Assembly: GCA_024451685.1 (NCBI GenBank)
Contig: JAMXCW010000006.1
Location: forward strand, 69,218-133,217
Source: Candidatus Bathyanammoxibius amoris
GTDB lineage: Bacteria > Planctomycetota > Brocadiia > Brocadiales > Bathyanammoxibiaceae
Length of the DNA: 64,000 nucleotides
Direction of reading: 5' to 3'
Of the stretch, positions 32,197 through 41,301 are shown one piece after another; the first letter of the stretch is position 1; each line of letters begins with the position of its first letter. The translations under genes and the position numbers were made by a program. The notes beneath the pieces are model-generated. The model was not told the DNA's origin and ran no database searches. It was given only the letters and a program-made list of their open reading frames with translations.

Positions 32197-33405
32197 ATGG
32201 AAAATGTAAGCACACTAGCCAGGGAAATCCACACCAAAGAGATGGTCCTCCAGATGGGCCCGTCTCACCCCGCCATGCACGGTACGGTAAGGATGCTCCT
32301 CACGCTGGACGGGGAGACGGTGGTAGACACTGACATCAACATCGGTTACCTGCACAGGGGCTTTGAGAAGATGTGCGAGAACCGCACCTATCATCAGGCC
32401 ATAATATACACGGACAGGTTAAACTACGTCTCGCCCATTATCAACAACTTCGGCTACGCCATGACGGTGGAGAAGCTTTTTGGCATCGACATACCCGTGC
32501 GGGGTAAATACATACGCACCATAATGAGCGAGATATCCCGAATAACCGACCATCTCACCTGTGTAGCCGCCACGGCGATGGAGCTGGGCGCACTCACTGC
32601 GTTCCTTTATATGCTAAAGGCCAGGGAGGAGTTGTGGAAGCTGATAGAAGATGTGTCTGGAGGCAGGGGTGTTACCCCAAGCTACGGGAGGATAGGCGGT
32701 GTAAAGGCCGACCTCTCCGAGGATTTCCATGACAAGACGATAAACGCCATCAAAATTACCAGAGACGTACTGAAGGAGATACACGGACTGCTCACGAAGA
32801 ACCGGATATTCGTGGACAGGGTGAAGGGCGTGGGCGTCATAACCGCCGACGAGGCCATATCACACGGGTTTACGGGACCCTGTCTACGCTCGACCGGCGT
32901 GCCCTATGACGTAAGAAAAGCCCAGCCCTATATGATGTATGCGCAGATGGATTTCGACGTGCCCGTGGGTTCCAACGGAGACAACTACGACCGCTACCTG
33001 TGCCGCATGGAGGAGATGCAGCAGAGCATGGGAATTATCGAACAGGCACTGGCCCAAATACCCTCCGGCCCGGTTAATGTGGAGGATAAAAGGATTACCT
33101 TCCCTTCGAAGAAAGAGGTCTACAGCAATATGGAGTCCCTCATAAACCATTTCAAGCTGTTCATGGAGGGGCACGGTATCTGCCCGCCTGAGGGCGAGGC
33201 CTACCAGGCCGTCGAGGGGGCAAACGGCGAACTGGGTTTTTACATCGTAAGCGACGGCACGGGTAAGCCTTACAGAATGAGATGCAGGGCCCCGTCCTTC
33301 TGTAATATGACAGGTGTCAAAAAGATGGTCGTGGGGGGCATGATAGCCGACATCGTGCCCAGCTTTGGTTCGGTGAACATGATCGGCGGCGAGTGTGACA
33401 GATAA
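32197..33405 (+). CDS. nuoD: NADH-quinone oxidoreductase subunit D
   Basis: A 402 aa 49-kDa subunit that forms the quinone pocket with NuoB. The N-terminal MGPSHPAMHGTVR loop and the GYLHRGFEKMCENRTY segment hold the quinone-binding His and nearby residues; the protein ends GECDR, the usual C-terminus. Complete. Confidence 0.97.
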   Translation: MENVSTLAREIHTKEMVLQMGPSHPAMHGTVRMLLTLDGETVVDTDINIGYLHRGFEKMCENRTYHQAIIYTDRLNYVSPIINNFGYAMTVEKLFGIDIPVRGKYIRTIMSEISRITDHLTCVAATAMELGALTAFLYMLKAREELWKLIEDVSGGRGVTPSYGRIGGVKADLSEDFHDKTINAIKITRDVLKEIHGLLTKNRIFVDRVKGVGVITADEAISHGFTGPCLRSTGVPYDVRKAQPYMMYAQMDFDVPVGSNGDNYDRYLCRMEEMQQSMGIIEQALAQIPSGPVNVEDKRITFPSKKEVYSNMESLINHFKLFMEGHGICPPEGEAYQAVEGANGELGFYIVSDGTGKPYRMRCRAPSFCNMTGVKKMVVGGMIADIVPSFGSVNMIGGECDR

Positions 33406-33425
33406 GGGATAGCCGGGAAATAACT

Positions 33426-33896
33426 ATGCCAGAATTCTCTGCCAAAACAATGGACAAATTTAAGTCGGTGGTAAACAAGTACCCGGAGAAGGGTGCGGCC
33501 CTGCTACCGACTTTATGGCTGGCGCAGCAGGAGTTCTCCGCTATTACTCCAGAGGTAGAGGAGTATGTCGCCGGACTTGTCGGCGTCTCCCCGGTGAGGG
33601 TGCAAGAGGTACGCAGCTTTTACACCATGTACACCCCGAAACCCCTGGGTAAGTATCACCTTCAGCTATGTACCAACATAAGCTGCTCGCTCCTCGGCGC
33701 GGAGGACATCCTGGGGCATTTGAAAAATAAGCTGGGGATCAACGTGGGTGAGACCACAGCGGACGGGAAGTTTACACTGTCTACCGTGGAATGCCTGGGG
33801 CACTGCGGCACCGCCCCCGTAATACAGATAAACGACGATTTTCATGAGAATCTTACCGGCGAATCTTTAGACAAAATACTGGGTTCACTCAAGTAA
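33426..33896 (+). CDS. nuoE: NADH-quinone oxidoreductase subunit E
   Basis: A 156 aa 24-kDa subunit with the N1a [2Fe-2S] site. Four Cys ligands: CTNISC and, about 40 residues on, ECLGHC. The start ATG 33426 is 20 bp after nuoD; it ends 1 bp before nuoF. Confidence 0.96.
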   Translation: MPEFSAKTMDKFKSVVNKYPEKGAALLPTLWLAQQEFSAITPEVEEYVAGLVGVSPVRVQEVRSFYTMYTPKPLGKYHLQLCTNISCSLLGAEDILGHLKNKLGINVGETTADGKFTLSTVECLGHCGTAPVIQINDDFHENLTGESLDKILGSLK

Positions 33897-33897
33897 C

Positions 33898-35172
33898 ATG
33901 ACCAATAAGGCCCCTACACCTATCCTGACAAGGAACTTCGGAAAGAGGGATTCACACGTAATCGGAGTGTACGAGAGCGGAGGCGGCTATACGGCGCTGA
34001 AGAAGGCCATTACCTTGATGACGCGAGAGAAAATTGTGGAAGAGGTAATGAAGTCGAACCTTCGGGGCAGGGGCGGTGCCGGTTTTCCAACGGGTAAGAA
34101 GTGGAGCTTCATCCCAAAGGATTCCCCAAAGCCCAAGTACCTTACGGTAAACGCCGATGAAGGCGAACCGGGCACCTTTAAGGACCGGCCGCTCATGGAA
34201 CAAGACCCGCACGCGGTCATAGAGGGTTCCATCATTACCAGCTACGCCGTTGACATCCACACCGCGTTTATCTACGTCCGGGGAGAATACGCAAAGAGTA
34301 TCCGGAAACTGCGGGATGCGATAAACGAGGCCTACGCCAAGGGGTATCTGGGCAAGAATATCCTGAATTCAGGTTTTGACCTGGAGATGGTTGTACATCG
34401 AGGCGCCGGGGCATACATATGTGGCGAGGAGACCGGCCTGCTAGAGTCTCTGGAGGGCAAAAAGGGCCAGCCCAGGATGAAACCACCGTTTCCGGCCATA
34501 GTCGGCGCGTTTCAGGGTCCGACCGTCATAAATAACGTCGAGACCATGGCCGCCATACCCTGCATAATAAATAAAGGCGGCGAATGGTTTAACAACCTTG
34601 GCGCACCTGACGTGGGCGGAGGGGTAAAGCTCTATTCAATCAGCGGGCACGTGAAGAAACCCGGTGTCTATGAGCTCCCCCTGGGGACGGTGCTCCGAGA
34701 GATTATATACGAGCACGCCGGCGGCATAAGAGGAGACAAGAAGCTAAAGGCCGTAATACCCGGCGGGTCCTCGGCGCCGGTGCTGACCGCGGACGAGATA
34801 GACGTCAAAATGGATTTCAATTCACTCGCGGCCATAAAGACCATGCTCGGTTCAGGCGCCATTATCGTAATGGATGAAGACACTAACATGGTAAAGACCC
34901 TGAATATCCTTATGAGGTTCTACGCCCATGAATCCTGCGGTAAATGCACACCGTGCCGGGAAGGCACGGGCTGGATGGTCAGGATATTGACCCGTATAGA
35001 AAAGGGCGAAGGAGAGATAGCGGACCTTGACACCATACTGAGCATCTCCGAGACCATAAACATGAAGACCCTGTGTCCGTTGGGCCAGGCTGCTATTGGC
35101 CCGTCGGTAAGTTTCATAACAAAGTTCCGGGGTGAATTTGAAGATTACATACGAAATGGAGGGGTTAACTAG
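33898..35172 (+). CDS. nuoF: NADH-quinone oxidoreductase subunit F
   Basis: A 424 aa 51-kDa NADH-binding subunit. FMN site RGRGGAGFPTGKKWSF, NADH site AYICGEETGLLESLEG, and N3 cluster ligands ESCGKCTPCREGT plus a later Cys in TLCPLGQAA. It takes the hydride from NADH. Confidence 0.98.
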   Translation: MTNKAPTPILTRNFGKRDSHVIGVYESGGGYTALKKAITLMTREKIVEEVMKSNLRGRGGAGFPTGKKWSFIPKDSPKPKYLTVNADEGEPGTFKDRPLMEQDPHAVIEGSIITSYAVDIHTAFIYVRGEYAKSIRKLRDAINEAYAKGYLGKNILNSGFDLEMVVHRGAGAYICGEETGLLESLEGKKGQPRMKPPFPAIVGAFQGPTVINNVETMAAIPCIINKGGEWFNNLGAPDVGGGVKLYSISGHVKKPGVYELPLGTVLREIIYEHAGGIRGDKKLKAVIPGGSSAPVLTADEIDVKMDFNSLAAIKTMLGSGAIIVMDEDTNMVKTLNILMRFYAHESCGKCTPCREGTGWMVRILTRIEKGEGEIADLDTILSISETINMKTLCPLGQAAIGPSVSFITKFRGEFEDYIRNGGVN

Positions 35173-35175
35173 AAA

Positions 35176-36795
35176 ATGCCCGTCGTTACCATAAACGACC
35201 GAAAGATAGACGTCCCTCCGAAGACGTCAATCATGAACGCGGCGAAGGAGTTGGGGATTGAGATACCCCACTTCTGTTACCACCCGAGCCTAACCGTCGT
35301 GGACGCCTGCAGGATGTGTCTGGTGGAGGTCAAAGACGCGCCGAAACTAATAACTTCCTGCTCCAATCCGGTCAGAGACGACATGGTCGTGTTCACAGAC
35401 ACACCGAAGGTACAGGAGGCGAGAAAAGGCGTACTAGAGCTGCTCCTGCTGAACCATCCCATGGATTGCCCCGTATGTGACAAGGCCGGGGAGTGCAAAC
35501 TTCAGGACAACTATTTCAAGTTCAGCCTGCACAGCAGCCGTCTTAACCCCAAAGACGGCAAGTTGCATAAGCCCAAGGTGGTAGACCTTGGTCCGAGGAT
35601 AGTCCTTGACATCGAAAGGTGTATCGTCTGCACCAGGTGTGTAAGGTTCTGCCAGGAGGTAGTTGGCAAGGAGGAGTTGGGCATATTCAACCGGGGCGAC
35701 CACTCACAGATAGGCAGCTACAACGGCAGACCACTGGAGAATAACTACCAGGGTAATCTTACAGACATTTGCCCGGTTGGCGCGCTTACGGCCAAGGATT
35801 TCCGCTTTAAGTCCAGGACCTGGTTCCTTTCCAGAACAGAGTCCATCTGTCCGGGATGCTCAAGGGGTTGTAACGTGGAAGTTCATTCCAATCACAGGTC
35901 CGTTGACAAGACGAGGCACAGGGTATACCGGCTTAAGCCGCGGCAGAATGATGACGTGAATAAGCTCTGGCTATGCGACGAAGGCCGGTATGGCTATCAT
36001 TTTGTAGATTCCTTCGACAGGCTGGGGAAACCCACCATAAAAAAGGGGGAGGATTTCATACTGGCCGACTGGGATACCGCGCTCGACATGGTGGCCCGGG
36101 AGTTGAGGAATATATATGAAAGATACGGGCCGTCGTCTGTCGGGGTTATCCCCTCGGCCCAGCTCAGTAATGAGGACCTGTACGTGGTGAAAAAGCTCTT
36201 CCACGAGAAACTCGGCATCTCCAACATTGATTTTAAGGTGCCGGGGTGGAATGAAGGCGAGAAAGACGACGTGCTGTTAATGTCAGACAGAAATCCTAAC
36301 TCAAAGGGTGCCGAGCTGCTGGGTCTCAGTGGTCTGGGGACGACGGCGGAAGAAATACTAGATAAGGCGGCCAAGGGCGAAATCAGGGCGCTGTACATAG
36401 TAGGCGGCAATATGGCAAAACACCTCGGTGAAGACAGGGTAAGAGACGCCCTCTCCGGTGTCGAGTTTGTGGTATACCAGGGGAGCAATTACAGCCCCGT
36501 GTGTCAGTTCGCCCATGCCATCCTTCCCGGCGCCACATTTGTGGAGAAGGACGGCACCTTCACCAACTTCGAGCCGCGGGTCCAGAGGATAAAAAGGGCC
36601 GTCGAGCCACTTGACGAATCTCTCCCGGACTGGGAAATAACGACAAGGCTCTCACATGCCATGGGTCACCCGTTACCTTATGAAAAGGCCGAGGACATAT
36701 TTAACGAGATATCCAGAGAGGTGTCCAGTTACTACGGCCTGAGTTATCAGAAGGTGGGCGACAAGGGCGTAAAGCTGGCAACATCAGGAGAATAG
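35176..36795 (+). CDS. nuoG: NADH-quinone oxidoreductase subunit G (short form)
   Basis: A 539 aa 75-kDa subunit. N-terminal 2Fe-2S Cys set (CYHPSLTVVDACRMCLVE), the His/Cys 4Fe-4S (CPVCDKAGECKLQ), CIVCTRCVRFC and ICPVGA, and a CPGCSRGCN set that would hold an extra cluster. The molybdopterin-like C-terminal part is shorter than in the 700-900 aa versions, as in compact complex I forms. The chain of clusters appears complete. Confidence 0.95.
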   Translation: MPVVTINDRKIDVPPKTSIMNAAKELGIEIPHFCYHPSLTVVDACRMCLVEVKDAPKLITSCSNPVRDDMVVFTDTPKVQEARKGVLELLLLNHPMDCPVCDKAGECKLQDNYFKFSLHSSRLNPKDGKLHKPKVVDLGPRIVLDIERCIVCTRCVRFCQEVVGKEELGIFNRGDHSQIGSYNGRPLENNYQGNLTDICPVGALTAKDFRFKSRTWFLSRTESICPGCSRGCNVEVHSNHRSVDKTRHRVYRLKPRQNDDVNKLWLCDEGRYGYHFVDSFDRLGKPTIKKGEDFILADWDTALDMVARELRNIYERYGPSSVGVIPSAQLSNEDLYVVKKLFHEKLGISNIDFKVPGWNEGEKDDVLLMSDRNPNSKGAELLGLSGLGTTAEEILDKAAKGEIRALYIVGGNMAKHLGEDRVRDALSGVEFVVYQGSNYSPVCQFAHAILPGATFVEKDGTFTNFEPRVQRIKRAVEPLDESLPDWEITTRLSHAMGHPLPYEKAEDIFNEISREVSSYYGLSYQKVGDKGVKLATSGE

Positions 36796-36801
36796 CGACA
36801 G

Positions 36802-37881
36802 GTGTTCCTGGAAGTGACAATCATACTGTTAAAGATAGCCATCGTCTTCGGGTTTGTGCTGAACGTGGCGGCGATAATGAGCTGGGCCGAAAGGAAGCAG
36901 AGCGCCGTGATGCAGGACCGCGTGGGCGCGAATCGTGCAGACGTCCTCGGGTTCAGGATAATAGGGTTGTTCCACCCCATCGCCGACACCATAAAGATGA
37001 TGACAAAGGAGGACTGGATACCCCCGAAAGGCAATCCACTCCTCCACACCCTGGCGCCTTTTCTCTCCCTTTTCACGGCGCTTATCGTCTTTGCCGTTAT
37101 CCCCTTCGGGGACACCCTCCACGTCGGGGGCTTGAACATAAAACTTCAGATAGCCGACCTGAACGTGGGGCTGCTTTTCGTCCTGGCCTTCGGGTCGCTG
37201 GGCATATACAGCGTGGTCCTGGCCGGGTGGGCGTCCGGAAATAAATACTCAATGCTGGGCGGCATAAGGGCTGCGGCCCAGGTAATCTCCTATGAGCTGG
37301 CCCTGGCCCTCTCCGTAGTAGGCGTCATAATGGTATACGGGTCTATCGAGCTGGACGACATCGCAAGGGCGCAGGGTCAGTATATATTTGGCTTTATTCC
37401 GTACTGGGGTGTGGTGGCCCAGCCCCTGGGGTTCCTGATATTTTTTGCGGCGGGCGTGGCGGAGACCAAACGCACACCCTTCGACCTGCCTGAGAGTGAG
37501 TCGGAGATAATCGGCTATTTTACAGAATACAGCGGCATGAAGTTTGGAGCCTTCTGGATGGCCGAGTTTATAGAGATAATCGCCGTGGCAGGGGTCATGA
37601 CGGCACTCTACTTCGGCGGGTGGCAGATTCCCTTATTGGACGATAAGGGGCTGTTTATACCGGGCCTGCTGACCATACCGCTGCCCCACGTGCTGGTGGT
37701 GCTGTTGCAGGTAGCCGCGTTCGGCGCCAAGGTAATATTCTTCTGCTGGCTGATGTTGTTAATCAGATGGACCCTGCCCAGGTTCAGGTATGACCAGCTC
37801 ATGGACTTCGGCTGGAAGTTCTTGCTCCCTCTGGCCCTGTTAAACGTTGTATTAACCGGTTTTATGCTGATTATTATCTAG
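36802..37881 (+). CDS. nuoH: NADH-quinone oxidoreductase subunit H
   Basis: A 359 aa eight-TM subunit that connects the peripheral arm with the membrane arm. GTG start 36802 after a GACAGG. The AERKQSAVMQDRVGANRADVLG and AETKRTPFDLPESESEIIGYFTEYSGMKF loops are the family marks and hold the charged quinone-channel residues. Confidence 0.97.
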   Translation: MFLEVTIILLKIAIVFGFVLNVAAIMSWAERKQSAVMQDRVGANRADVLGFRIIGLFHPIADTIKMMTKEDWIPPKGNPLLHTLAPFLSLFTALIVFAVIPFGDTLHVGGLNIKLQIADLNVGLLFVLAFGSLGIYSVVLAGWASGNKYSMLGGIRAAAQVISYELALALSVVGVIMVYGSIELDDIARAQGQYIFGFIPYWGVVAQPLGFLIFFAAGVAETKRTPFDLPESESEIIGYFTEYSGMKFGAFWMAEFIEIIAVAGVMTALYFGGWQIPLLDDKGLFIPGLLTIPLPHVLVVLLQVAAFGAKVIFFCWLMLLIRWTLPRFRYDQLMDFGWKFLLPLALLNVVLTGFMLIII

Positions 37882-37891
37882 AGGACAAAAG

Positions 37892-38473
37892 GTGAAGATA
37901 GTAAGTGAAAAGCTAAGCTTCCTGGAAAGCCTGTATCTGTTTGAGATACTCAGGGGGCTGAAGATAACGGCGGGCCATTTTGCGTATAACATGGTTTATC
38001 ACATAGCCCACCTCTTCGGCCTTCAAACGGACGTGCCCGCCGCGGTAACCATACAGTATCCCGAGCAGAGAATCCCCATGTCAAAGAGCTGGCGGGGAAG
38101 GCACCGGTTAAACACAAGGCCGGACGGCTCAACCAGGTGTGTGGCATGCATGCTCTGCGAGACGGCGTGCCCGGTGCAATGCATAAGCATAGTCGCCACG
38201 GAGCACGAGGACCCGGAGATTGAGAAATGTCCGGAGAGTTTTGAGATAGACATAACCAGGTGCTGCTGGTGCGGGATGTGTGAAGAGGCCTGTCCGGTGG
38301 ACGCTATGTATATGGATACCGGGGAGCTTCCGGAGGCCGGCTACAGCCGTGAAGACCTGAAGTACAATAAAGAGGTGTTGATCGAGCAAAAACCCCTTCC
38401 GGGCCACCAGCGGAGCCTGAACTCGCCCGGTGAAGGGGCGCCAAAGGTAAACCCGTTGGGGCTTTATAAATAG
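37892..38473 (+). CDS. nuoI: NADH-quinone oxidoreductase subunit I
   Basis: A 193 aa TYKY-type ferredoxin subunit with two [4Fe-4S] clusters (N6a, N6b): CVACMLCETACPVQC and CCWCGMCEEACPVDA. GTG start with AGAGGAC upstream. The N-terminus carries the usual amphipathic anchor segment. Confidence 0.97.
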   Translation: MKIVSEKLSFLESLYLFEILRGLKITAGHFAYNMVYHIAHLFGLQTDVPAAVTIQYPEQRIPMSKSWRGRHRLNTRPDGSTRCVACMLCETACPVQCISIVATEHEDPEIEKCPESFEIDITRCCWCGMCEEACPVDAMYMDTGELPEAGYSREDLKYNKEVLIEQKPLPGHQRSLNSPGEGAPKVNPLGLYK

Positions 38474-38477
38474 ACTA

Positions 38478-38966
38478 ATGGAACAGATACTTTTTTACGT
38501 AGCGTTTACCATAGCAATCATCTCTGCGGCGTCGGTAGTCCTGCAGACCAGGGTAATATACAGCGTGCTGTCTCTGATAATCACGCTCTTGACCGTTGCC
38601 TGGGTGTACGCCATGTTGAGCGCGCCGTTTCTGGCGATTGTGCAGGTAATACTGTACGCGGGCGCTATTGTGGTCTTACTGCTGTTTGCCGTTATGATGC
38701 TCAGGTTTGACGAAACGGTGCAGAAGCGGCTCCGCCCCGACCTCCTTGGGGTGCTTGGAGTGCTTGTGGCGTTGACGTTCGGAGGGGTGTTCATCTCGCT
38801 GGTCTCCTCCGGTTGTTTTGAGTGCGCGTCCATTCCGGCAGACTTTGGCAGTATTAAGTCCATAGGGAGCGTGTTGTATACGCAATATCTGATCCCGCTC
38901 GAGCTGGCGTCGATTCTGTTGCTGGTTGCAGTGGTGGGTGCGGTAATGCTTGCCGGCAAGCGTTAG
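38478..38966 (+). CDS. nuoJ: NADH-quinone oxidoreductase subunit J
   Basis: A 162 aa five-TM membrane-arm subunit; VIQVILYAGAIVVLLLFAVMML-type helix (here IVQVILYAGAIVVLLLFAVM) is the family mark. Ends 5 bp before the nuoK frame. Confidence 0.95.
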   Translation: MEQILFYVAFTIAIISAASVVLQTRVIYSVLSLIITLLTVAWVYAMLSAPFLAIVQVILYAGAIVVLLLFAVMMLRFDETVQKRLRPDLLGVLGVLVALTFGGVFISLVSSGCFECASIPADFGSIKSIGSVLYTQYLIPLELASILLLVAVVGAVMLAGKR

Positions 38967-38989
38967 ACCTTTTGGAGGAGAAGACAGTC

Positions 38990-39322
38990 TTGGAGCCTGA
39001 GGTTATTCAGCATCTTTTAGCGGTGGAACCGTCTCACTTTCTCGTACTGGGCGCGGCTTTATTCAGCCTGGGCGTGCTGGGCTTTCTTGTGAGGACCAAC
39101 ATCATTGTGCTTCTTATGTGCATCGAACTCATGATAAACGGCGCCGGTGTCACTTTCATCGCCTTTTGCAGGCAGATGGGCTCGCTTGACGGACAGATCT
39201 TTGTGCTATTCGCAATGGTCGTTGCCGCGGTGGAGATAGCCGTGGGCCTGTCTATTGTAATGCTTGTGTTCAAGAACAGGGGCTCACTGGACACGGACGA
39301 TATGGAGGTGCTCAAGTGGTAG
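38990..39322 (+). CDS. nuoK: NADH-quinone oxidoreductase subunit K
   Basis: A 110 aa three-TM subunit with the conserved membrane glutamates (CIELMINGAGV and the EIAVGLSI helix). I chose TTG 38990 because GGAGGAG (38974-38980) sits 9 nt before it; an in-frame TTG at 38972 lies inside that ribosome site. Its stop overlaps nuoL. Confidence 0.92.
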   Translation: MEPEVIQHLLAVEPSHFLVLGAALFSLGVLGFLVRTNIIVLLMCIELMINGAGVTFIAFCRQMGSLDGQIFVLFAMVVAAVEIAVGLSIVMLVFKNRGSLDTDDMEVLKW

Positions 39323-41289
39323 AAGGCAAGGAAGTCTTTAACCTCCTGTGGCTCGTGCCTGCTATACCCCTCTTCGGGGCACTCTTCAATTGCCTCCTGG
39401 GCTACAGGGTGGGCAACCTCATAGTCAGCATAGTCGGATGCGGCAGTATCGGGCTTTCGTTTCTGCTGTCACTGTGTATCTTCAGGATATTCTACGCCCT
39501 GCCGGTAGAGGAAAGACATTTTGAGCAATGTCTGTTTCAGTGGATAAGCTCCGGCAACTTCCAGGTCCCTGTAGACCTGCTGTTAGACCCGCTTTCGATG
39601 GCCATGATTATCATGGTCTCCGGAGTGAGCTTCCTTATACACGTCTACTCCGTCGGCTACATGGAGGGCGATAAGTGCTTTGCCCGGTACTTCTTCTATT
39701 TGAATCTCTTTGTGTTCTTCATGCTTACGCTGGTGCTTGCGGGCAATTTTCTTGTGCTCTATATTGGCTGGGAAGGTGTCGGTCTTTGTTCGTATCTCTT
39801 GATCAGCTTCTGGTATGAGAGGCGGAGCGCGGCGTCGGCGAGTCTGAAGGCGTTTGTGGTCACTCGCTTCGGCGACTTTTTCTTTGCAGTGGGGATAATA
39901 CTGATTTTCTTGCAGTTCGGTACTCTCCACTTCGCCAGCGTCTTTGAGAATCCGGGAGAGGTTCTTTGTGCGTGTATGGCCACGTGTATTGCCCTGCTTA
40001 TCTTTGCGGGGGCGGTGGGGAAGTCCGCGCAGGTGCCGTTGCATACGTGGCTTCCGGATGCCATGGAGGCGCCCACACCGGTCAGCGCACTAATACACGC
40101 CGCCACCATGGTAACGGCGGGTGTCTATCTGGTGGCCAGGTGTTATCCCTTATTTCAGGTGGCTCCGGGCGCCCTGCAGGTGGTCGCGATAATCGGCCTG
40201 CTGACCGCCTTCATCTCCGCCACGGTGGCGCTGGTGCACACGGATATAAAGAAGATATTGGCCTATTCCACAGTGAGTCAGCTGGGGCACATGTTCCTGG
40301 CCCTGGGGATAGGCGCTCCGACTGCGGCCATATTCCACCTGCTTACACATGCCTTTGCAAAGGCCCTCCTGTTTTTGGGTTCCGGGGCCGTTATACATGC
40401 CATGCACGATGAGATGGATATAAGGAAGATGGGCGGGTTGAGGCGGTATATACCTGCCACCTTCCTCACGTTTACCATCGGCGCGCTGGCCATGTCCGGT
40501 GTACCGGGGCTTGCGGGTTTCTTCAGCAAGGACGCCATTCTCCACGCCACCTTTGTCAACGGCGGGTTCTTGATGTGGGCCCTTATAGCCGTTACGGCGA
40601 GCATGACGGGCTTCTATACGTTCAGGATAATATTCGTGGTCTTTTTCGGTGAAAAAAGATGGGACCTGCACCTCCACCTTCCCGGGAAGGTAATGATTCT
40701 GCCCCTGGTGCTGCTTGCATTGCTTGCGGCCACGGGCGGGTATATGGGGGTCCCGCACGTCCTTGGAGGAGTCGACCGTATAGGTGAGTTCTTTTCGCCG
40801 GTTTTCGATGGTGCCGGGGCGCATGGCGCTATTGAATCTGTAGACGAGATTACGGCCGAAGCGGCTGAAGGAGCTGCCGGAGCGGTGGAAGGACACGCCC
40901 CCGCGTTGTCACTGGAGATGCTCCTTATGCTGGTGTCGGCCGTCATGGCCTTTAGCGGTATCGGGCTGGCCTATTACTTCTACGTAATGCCCGGCGGTAG
41001 AGACGTACCCGCTGCGATAAGCAAAAGGTTTGCCGTGGTCTATAGTCTCCTCACAAACGCCTGGTTCTTTGACGCGGTCTATCAGGCCGTCTTTGTAGAC
41101 CCATATATGAAACTCTCCACCTTCTTCTGGAAGGCTTTAGACAGGGCCGTGATAGACAATATTGTCGGAGGGATGGCGGGTTTAATTACGGGTCTTGGCC
41201 GCATTGTGCCCAGCCTGCAGCTGGGGATGGTGCGCTGGTACGCGACGGTTACGGTGCTGGGAGCGATAATACTAATCCTTTATATCTAG
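39316..41289 (+). CDS. nuoL: NADH-quinone oxidoreductase subunit L
   Basis: A 657 aa antiporter-like subunit that ends in the long lateral helix. GTG 39316 overlaps the nuoK stop. GWEGVGLCSYLLISFWYERRSAA (key Glu), KSAQVPLHTWLPDAMEAPTPVSALIHAATMV (Lys) and the TDIKKILAYSTVSQLG helix are intact. Confidence 0.97.
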   Translation: MVEGKEVFNLLWLVPAIPLFGALFNCLLGYRVGNLIVSIVGCGSIGLSFLLSLCIFRIFYALPVEERHFEQCLFQWISSGNFQVPVDLLLDPLSMAMIIMVSGVSFLIHVYSVGYMEGDKCFARYFFYLNLFVFFMLTLVLAGNFLVLYIGWEGVGLCSYLLISFWYERRSAASASLKAFVVTRFGDFFFAVGIILIFLQFGTLHFASVFENPGEVLCACMATCIALLIFAGAVGKSAQVPLHTWLPDAMEAPTPVSALIHAATMVTAGVYLVARCYPLFQVAPGALQVVAIIGLLTAFISATVALVHTDIKKILAYSTVSQLGHMFLALGIGAPTAAIFHLLTHAFAKALLFLGSGAVIHAMHDEMDIRKMGGLRRYIPATFLTFTIGALAMSGVPGLAGFFSKDAILHATFVNGGFLMWALIAVTASMTGFYTFRIIFVVFFGEKRWDLHLHLPGKVMILPLVLLALLAATGGYMGVPHVLGGVDRIGEFFSPVFDGAGAHGAIESVDEITAEAAEGAAGAVEGHAPALSLEMLLMLVSAVMAFSGIGLAYYFYVMPGGRDVPAAISKRFAVVYSLLTNAWFFDAVYQAVFVDPYMKLSTFFWKALDRAVIDNIVGGMAGLITGLGRIVPSLQLGMVRWYATVTVLGAIILILYI

Positions 41290-41301
41290 GTTGATATCAC
41301 A

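Noticed and set aside
39583-40896. Long antisense ORFs over nuoL
   Set aside because: Shadows caused by GC-rich codons of nuoL, which has full family motifs.
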